Position numbers and translations under genes: made by a program. A stretch of 64,000 bases of DNA from positions 151,001 through 215,000 of the forward strand of contig NW_019029043.1 of the NCBI RefSeq assembly GCF_002105155.1, given 5' to 3'. Positions 58,497 through 64,000 of this stretch are shown in pieces. The DNA is from Lobosporangium transversale (Eukaryota > Mortierellomycota > Mortierellomycetes > Mortierellales > Mortierellaceae). The notes below the pieces were generated by a model. It did no database searches and was not told where the DNA came from. It saw nothing but the letters and a program-made list of their open reading frames with translations. How positions within the stretch are numbered: position 1 is the stretch's first letter; every line of letters begins with the position of its first letter.

Positions 58497-61400
58497 TCTT
58501 TTCCCCTTGTATCCCCAAGCTCAACCCCAGATCGTTCGTTAATAGGATATATAGACCTCTATACTATGTAACCATGTCTTATCGAGACTAGCCCTCGCTT
58601 GATATAAAAAATATATTATATACACAACATGACCCGACTTAATTATATAGCCTGATACCAATTCTATGGATAGGATACTGGACATCGTTGAGGAAGGAAG
58701 CACGCATTGCTTTACACCTCTTTTTTTTTTTTTTTTTTTTCCATTCTTGTAAAAAAAAAAAAAGAAAAAGAAAAAGAATGAAAAAAGAGTATCGCATCAT
58801 ACCAATCAATGAGTTGAGGAAAGCAAAAGTATATGTATAACATACACTTCATGATCATAAGCCATATTAGCAGAAATAGTATAGAGTCGCTGCATACGTT
58901 GGTCGTACAGGCGCTTACCCTCGAAATTTACCCATGAGCTAGCCTGGTATGTTCGAGGAAGCAACACCAGTTAGCGAACGATTTGAAGTGATCGCAATGT
59001 TTTGAAGATTATACTATATATATATTATTATATATAATACTATTATTGTTTTAGTTATTCAAAATACCTTTTGAATGGGGAATAGTTGATGCCAGTGGAT
59101 TTATTTATGTCGAGATAACAATAACTGACGTCTATGCGGCGATGTTGACTTTATTGCTTCTGTCGAGTGACAATAGTGGCTCGTACGATGAAGTTGGTAT
59201 TAATTCACAAGTGCCTTTTTTTTTTCCTATTTGGGCTAAACACTCAATACATGGACGTTTCGTTGTGATTGAAAGTTTGTATTGATCTCTTTAAGCTCAA
59301 CTGGAGCACGATCAATGCTCGCCTCCTCAGGGAGGAAAGGCTTTGCTACTTGTTCAGAGAAAATGTGAATAGTAAAAAAACCAAAACCATGCTAGGGAAG
59401 CAGGCTGTGTAAAGCCTTGAGTGAATTTAATACAACTCAGCAATACGAAAAAAGAGTGATGAAGCAGGATAGAATTCTATTGTTAATTAATATCGACCGA
59501 GTGTAGCTTTCGGAGATCTTTCAATATGACTCTTCTGAGCCTGCAGGGATAAACTATAGACCAACAAAGTAGCTAATATTATAACCATTACAGCCATAAC
59601 AGCCATAATATATATATATATATATAATATTATATGCATGTAATACATGTACATACACTTTATGCACCCATGCATGTAGGCACGCGTTCCCATGAGGGCG
59701 TTCCCTATCGCAAATTAGAGTGACAATTAGCTCGACAAATAGGCAACGTTCCAGTCCAAAGTAGGAGAGCACAATCATGGGATTTTTCAGAGTTGAAATT
59801 TTACTTGCCCTGCTTGCTAGATCGAGGGGATCCAAGGGAAGGACTGACAGAAGTTTGGCCATACCATGCGTAAAATAAAATGAAATAATAATAGTAATAA
59901 TAAAAAAGAGCGCCCTCTCTTTTTTTTTTTTTTCTCGCAATGAATGGACCTTCCGCATGGATCGTTTATTCCCAGGGACCTTTTTACTTCTCGGCTTTAT
60001 AGCCGAAGAATTCCCGAGAACTGCGATGACTTAATAGGTTAGAACAAAAGGTCATGGATCTATTAGAAATGGTGCAAAATATGCATGAAAATGAACAAAC
60101 CTGTGCTTCAGACGAAAACTTTACATCCGCCGTTCTCAACTGATCTGATTTTGCTGAAAGCTGTAGCCTTATCACTTCATTGAAGAAAATGGTAAAGTAA
60201 AGGAAGGAACGGTAACAACATCATTAGTACAGCTTCGTATCTACCATGTGATCACTGCGTCCATGGTAGAATACATTCAATAATGAGGAATGTACAAAGA
60301 TAACTGCCATGCAGCCATACAGCCATGCTCTTTTGAGAGAGTGGAATCTCGTTTTGGATATTAAGAGTGTGGGCGGAGGTTTATTTATCCCTCAAGATTT
60401 GTCCATACGAGAGCAAATGCCCAAAAAAAAAAAAAAAAAAAATTGAACTCTCTTATTCTGACACAGGAACCTGTCCGATTCGCTTATTTTGAGCCATCTC
60501 TTTCTCTCTCTTTTTTCTCTAATGGACATTGACTAGTCGGTGCGTTTATCAAGGGTATACATGTGCATTGTCTTTTTCAATTCCCGGCTATGTTCTCGAC
60601 AAATTCAATGTGGCATGAGTAATAATGAGCAAGATTGCTAACGAATAGAATGCCTGTTTGGCATTTAATACTTTATAATCATCTGCTTAAAGCACCAAGA
60701 AATAAAAACGTATACATGTAGCTGCTAACCTGCCAGCTTCCATAATATGAATGTGGTAAAGAACTTTCGATCAACCGCTGATGTAAAATGGTAAAAAGTA
60801 ATCAATATGTTTATTTATGTTGTTGTTCTTGAGAATAGAGCATAAGCATTATTAATGAGGAGGCATCATCTTTTTTTTTTTTCCCCTCCCGGAAAAAGTC
60901 TTTTTGTAAACAACGTCTGTCAACATGCATATTATAAAAAATATCCTATTGAACATAAAACTATAAAGGAGTACGTAAACAAACAAAGTTTCATTCATTA
61001 TTACTAGACTATTGATCGTTTCGTAAGGAATCCAGGGGATTGGAGGAGCCACCATCTACATTCACTTTCTCTCTTTTTTTTTTCGCCCCCTCACATGATG
61101 ATGAATGAAGGAAATGGGTCAGTAACTAAAAAAAAAAAGCGGTAGCCAATGTGCCTGGCAGCTTTTCACTCCTTTTGCTTCTACAGCTACAATTTGATGA
61201 TGTTCTATATCCGAGGTGATCGAGCGGGTTCTTCATAATGTCTCCTCTCCCAAGAGACGAATAATAGGGCAAAGTTAAGTAAAAATAAAAATATGCAAAT
61301 CGGATCCATTTCCCATCGTCGTGTGTGTAACATATGCTAGTCCAGCCAATTCAAATGCATGCCATTGAAACAAAAGTTTTGGCCCAAGTGGAGAGTAAGC

Positions 61401-61756
61401 TGTCCAACCAACCAGGCTCAATTATCCTCTTTTGGCCAACGCTTGACCCCCCCATTTTCTTTTTTTGTCATTCAACCAACTAAACAACAATAAAATGTCG
61501 CTCTGCATCCAAATCCACTGGCATGACCCCATTCTGGAGCAGTTTAGTATAAAAGAGTCCTTGACTCCCCTTGAATCCCATTCTTTTTTTCCTTGTCTCA
61601 GCACCATCCTCTAATTCAACACTCTCCCTCCCCCTTCTCTACTCTCCTTTGGGACAGAGCAAGTCCAAGGATAACTCTCAACGATACCCATCCTTACTAC
61701 TCTTTACATACTCCATCTCTTTTTCTTTCTTTCTCTCATTCATTAACGTATACACA
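58497..61756. other. Gene-poor intergenic region, 3.3 kb
   Basis: Contains A/T homopolymers (for example about 58723-58740, 60421-60441), a TA-rich stretch (59015-59040, 59608-59630) and no ORF with family similarity. The last ~200 bases are the OPT promoter and CT-rich leader. Confidence 0.4.
61548..61555 (+). promoter_or_regulatory. TATA box of the OPT gene
   Basis: TATAAAAG lies 209 bases before the OPT start codon and is followed by a CT-rich leader (61590-61740), the usual look of a strongly expressed fungal gene. Confidence 0.6.
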
Positions 61757-64000
61757 ATGTCTGTTCAAAAGACAGAACACAACGCGGAGGAGTTTATCGA
61801 CGAGAAAATCGATCTTGAACAATCCTCTGTCATCCTGGAGGAGGAAGAGAACTCCCCTATCCCTGAAGTTGCTGCCATCGTCTCCAACAAGGATGATCCC
61901 ACCACCCCTGTCATGACCTTCCGTTACTGGGTCATGGCTGTTATCTTCTCCATCATCCTTTCCTTCTTCAACCAGTTCTTGTAAGTCTTACTCACTTCTG
62001 GCATTCATCATGTCCTCGACCTTGCCCCACTCTCCTCACTACACTGAATTCGATTCTCATAATGTGATGCATTACTTTCTTTTTGTTTTTTTTTTTTCCT
62101 ACAGCGCGTTCCGTACCAACCCCATGACAATCTCTACTTTAGTCATCCAGCTTTTGTCTTACCCATTCGGAAGATTTTTGGCTGCTGTGCTCCCACACGG
62201 TCGCCTTAACCCTGGTCCTTTCAATATCAAAGAGCACGTCCTGGTCGCCTTGACTGCTAACTGTGCTGCTGGTACTGCCTATGCTGTCGATATCACTGTA
62301 ATTCAAAAGGTCTTCTATGGTGAGGACTTTGGTTTTCTTGCCAACTTCCTTCTCATTCTTTGCACTCAAATACTGGGTTATGGTATGGCTGGTGTTCTCC
62401 GTCGTTACCTCGTCTACCCTGCTGCTATGATCTGGCCCGCCAACTTGGTCCAGGTTGCTCTTTTCAACACTCTTCACAAAGAGGAGGATCTCAAGCCTGG
62501 CCAGTGGACGCGCTTCAAGTTCTTCTTGGTCGCAACTGGCCTTATGTTTTTGTACCAGTGGATCCCAGGTTTCCTCTTCCCTGTCCTCAGCTCCATTGCC
62601 TGGATTTGCTGGATCAAGCCTGATAACTTGGTTCTCTCCCAGCTCACTGGTGCCGGTGGTCTCGGAATTGGTGCCATCTCCCTCGACTGGAACAACATTG
62701 TTTCCTTCTTGGGTTCACCTTTGATCGTCCCTTGGTGGGCTCAGGTCAACATTGCTCTCGGTTTCTTCATCATTGCCTGGGTTATGGTTCCTATTGCGTA
62801 CTACACCAACCTCTGGGAAGCCAAGAAGTTCCCTATCCTTACTCCAGCCTTATTCACTCGAGATGGTCAAGAGTATGACACACAACAGATTCTCACTAAT
62901 AACGTCTTGGATGATAAAAAGTACGAGGAATATGGTCCTCTTCGTATCTCGACCTTCTTTGCCTTGACCTACGGTATCGGTTTCGCTGGTCTTGCTTCTA
63001 TGATGACCCACACCTGGTTGTACCACCGCCACAAGTTGGTTGCTCAGTGGAAGCAATCTCGCGATCACACTGAGGACATCCACCACAAGTTGATGCAGGC
63101 TTATCCTGAGGTTCCTGACTGGTGGTATGCTGCTCTCTTCATCACCATGACTGCCATTGCGATCATCACTTGCGAGGTCTGGGACTACAAACTTCCATGG
63201 TGGGGTGTCATTTTGGCCGTTGCTCTCTCGGCCATCTTTTCTCTTCCTGTTGGTTTGATTCAAGCCATTACCAACCAGCAACCAGGTCTTAACATCATCA
63301 CAGAATACGTTATCGGCTATATCCTTCCCGGTCGTCCCATCGCTAACGTTACCTTCAAGACCCTTGGTTATATCTCCATGGCCCAGGCTATGACTTTTAC
63401 ATCTGATCTCAAGTTGGGTCACTACATGAAGATCCCTCCACGTGCCATGTTCTGGGCACAGCTCCTCGGAACCGTTATTGCAGGCCTTGTCAACTTGTTG
63501 ACTGCCAACTGGCTGTTGAGATCACAGAAGGATATCTGCACAGAGAAAAACCATCTGTTCTCTTGCCCTTCTGCCAACACTTTCTACTCAGCCTCAGTTA
63601 TCTGGGGTGTCATTGCTCCTGATCGCATGTTTGGTCCCACCTCCATGTACAATGCCATCAACTACTTTTTCCTGATTGGTTTTATCCTTCCTATCCCATT
63701 CTACTACCTCAAGAAGGTCATGCCCAACTCATTCCTCGAATACGTCCATATCCCTGTCTTGTTGGCTGCCACAGGAATGATGCCACCAGCTCAGGCTTAT
63801 CATTATACCAACTGGTTGGCTGTTGGATTCGCCTTCCAATTCTTTGCTCGTCGCTATCATCCAGAGTGGCACTTGCGTTTCACATATGTGTTATCTGCAG
63901 CATTTGATTCTGGCGTAGCATTCATGGTCCTGGTCTCGTTCTTTGTCTTTACAATCCGTGATGCCACCATGGTTGAATGGTGGGGTACTCGCTATGATCT
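61757..64000 (+). CDS. Oligopeptide transporter, OPT family (runs off right edge)
   Basis: Exon 1 is 61757-61980; exon 2 begins at 62105 and is open to the window end (~706 residues so far). The acidic cytosolic N-terminus (~1-50) precedes a chain of membrane segments. Family marks: NQFFAFRTNPMTISTLVIQLLS at the first exon junction, FNIKEHVL, LKLGHYMKIPPRAMFWAQ (the KIPPR motif) and GPTSMYNAINYFF. OPT proteins import tetra- to hexapeptides, glutathione or metal-peptide conjugates together with protons across the plasma membrane. The closest type is the fungal peptide/glutathione clade; substrate cannot be told. Codon use is GC-richer than the neighbourhood (many C-ending codons), as in CAD, which suggests high expression. 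Confidence 0.93.

Noticed and set aside
59487-59958. Minus-strand ORFs with Ile/Tyr repeats
   Set aside because: Driven by a TA-dinucleotide tract; no conserved motif.
1-64000. CRISPR arrays, bacterial operons or prophage
   Set aside because: No spaced direct repeats of that kind and no Shine-Dalgarno-led gene runs; genes have spliceosomal introns and the DNA is eukaryotic.

Overview
This window is nuclear DNA of a filamentous fungus. The best fit is an early-diverging lineage such as Mucoromycota/Mortierellomycotina. Three observations support this. Most genes carry 1-6 spliceosomal introns with GTAAGT/GTATGT donors. The pyrimidine gene has the fungal/animal CAD fusion layout with a decayed dihydroorotase domain. 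The mitochondrial glycerol-3-phosphate dehydrogenase keeps two C-terminal EF-hands, as in animals and basal fungi. Non-coding DNA is full of A/T homopolymers of 20-33 bases. The species assignment is inference.

Layout. 1-5 kb holds two paralogous F-box/LRR genes on the minus strand (the first runs off the window) with a decayed SEL1-repeat fragment between them. 4.9-5.9 kb is a cluster of truncated antisense LINE tails with visible target-site duplications, next to a tRNA-His(GTG). 6-11 kb has PUF6 (PUM3-like) flanked by two related small cysteine-rich surface proteins. 11.6-17.5 kb is a repeat island: a stand-alone RNase H ORF from a LINE, an XPG/PIN-like pseudogene, an orphan two-exon gene, a tandem repeat, a ~400 bp palindromic element, and a frameshifted Ty3-like gag-protease remnant. 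17.5-36 kb is a run of minus-strand housekeeping genes: DBP6, GUT2, ERG1, a cyclin-D1-binding-protein-1-like gene, an MscS-type channel, a small ORF and ERD1. 37.7-46.5 kb, plus strand, is the CAD gene (URA2/pyrABCN), in which a 1.44 kb block is present twice in tandem. 47.7-56.5 kb, minus strand, holds a GPI-type surface protein, NAR1, a TMEM242-like gene and NDUFAF2. NTA1 (plus strand) is divergent from NDUFAF2 across 263 bp. After 3.3 kb of gene-poor DNA an oligopeptide transporter (OPT) starts at 61757 and runs off the right edge.

The genes do not form one pathway. Several concern mitochondria or Fe-S biology (GUT2, NDUFAF2, the TMEM242-like gene, NAR1), others ribosome biogenesis (DBP6, PUF6), sterol and pyrimidine synthesis (ERG1, CAD), Golgi retention (ERD1), N-degron turnover (NTA1) and the cell surface. 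Exon structures were worked out by eye from splice signals, and reading phase closes in every gene listed as multi-exon. No CRISPR array and no obvious novel multi-gene system was seen. The most checkable surprises are the CAD duplication, the LINE tails with target-site duplications, the palindromic element and the paired cysteine-rich proteins.
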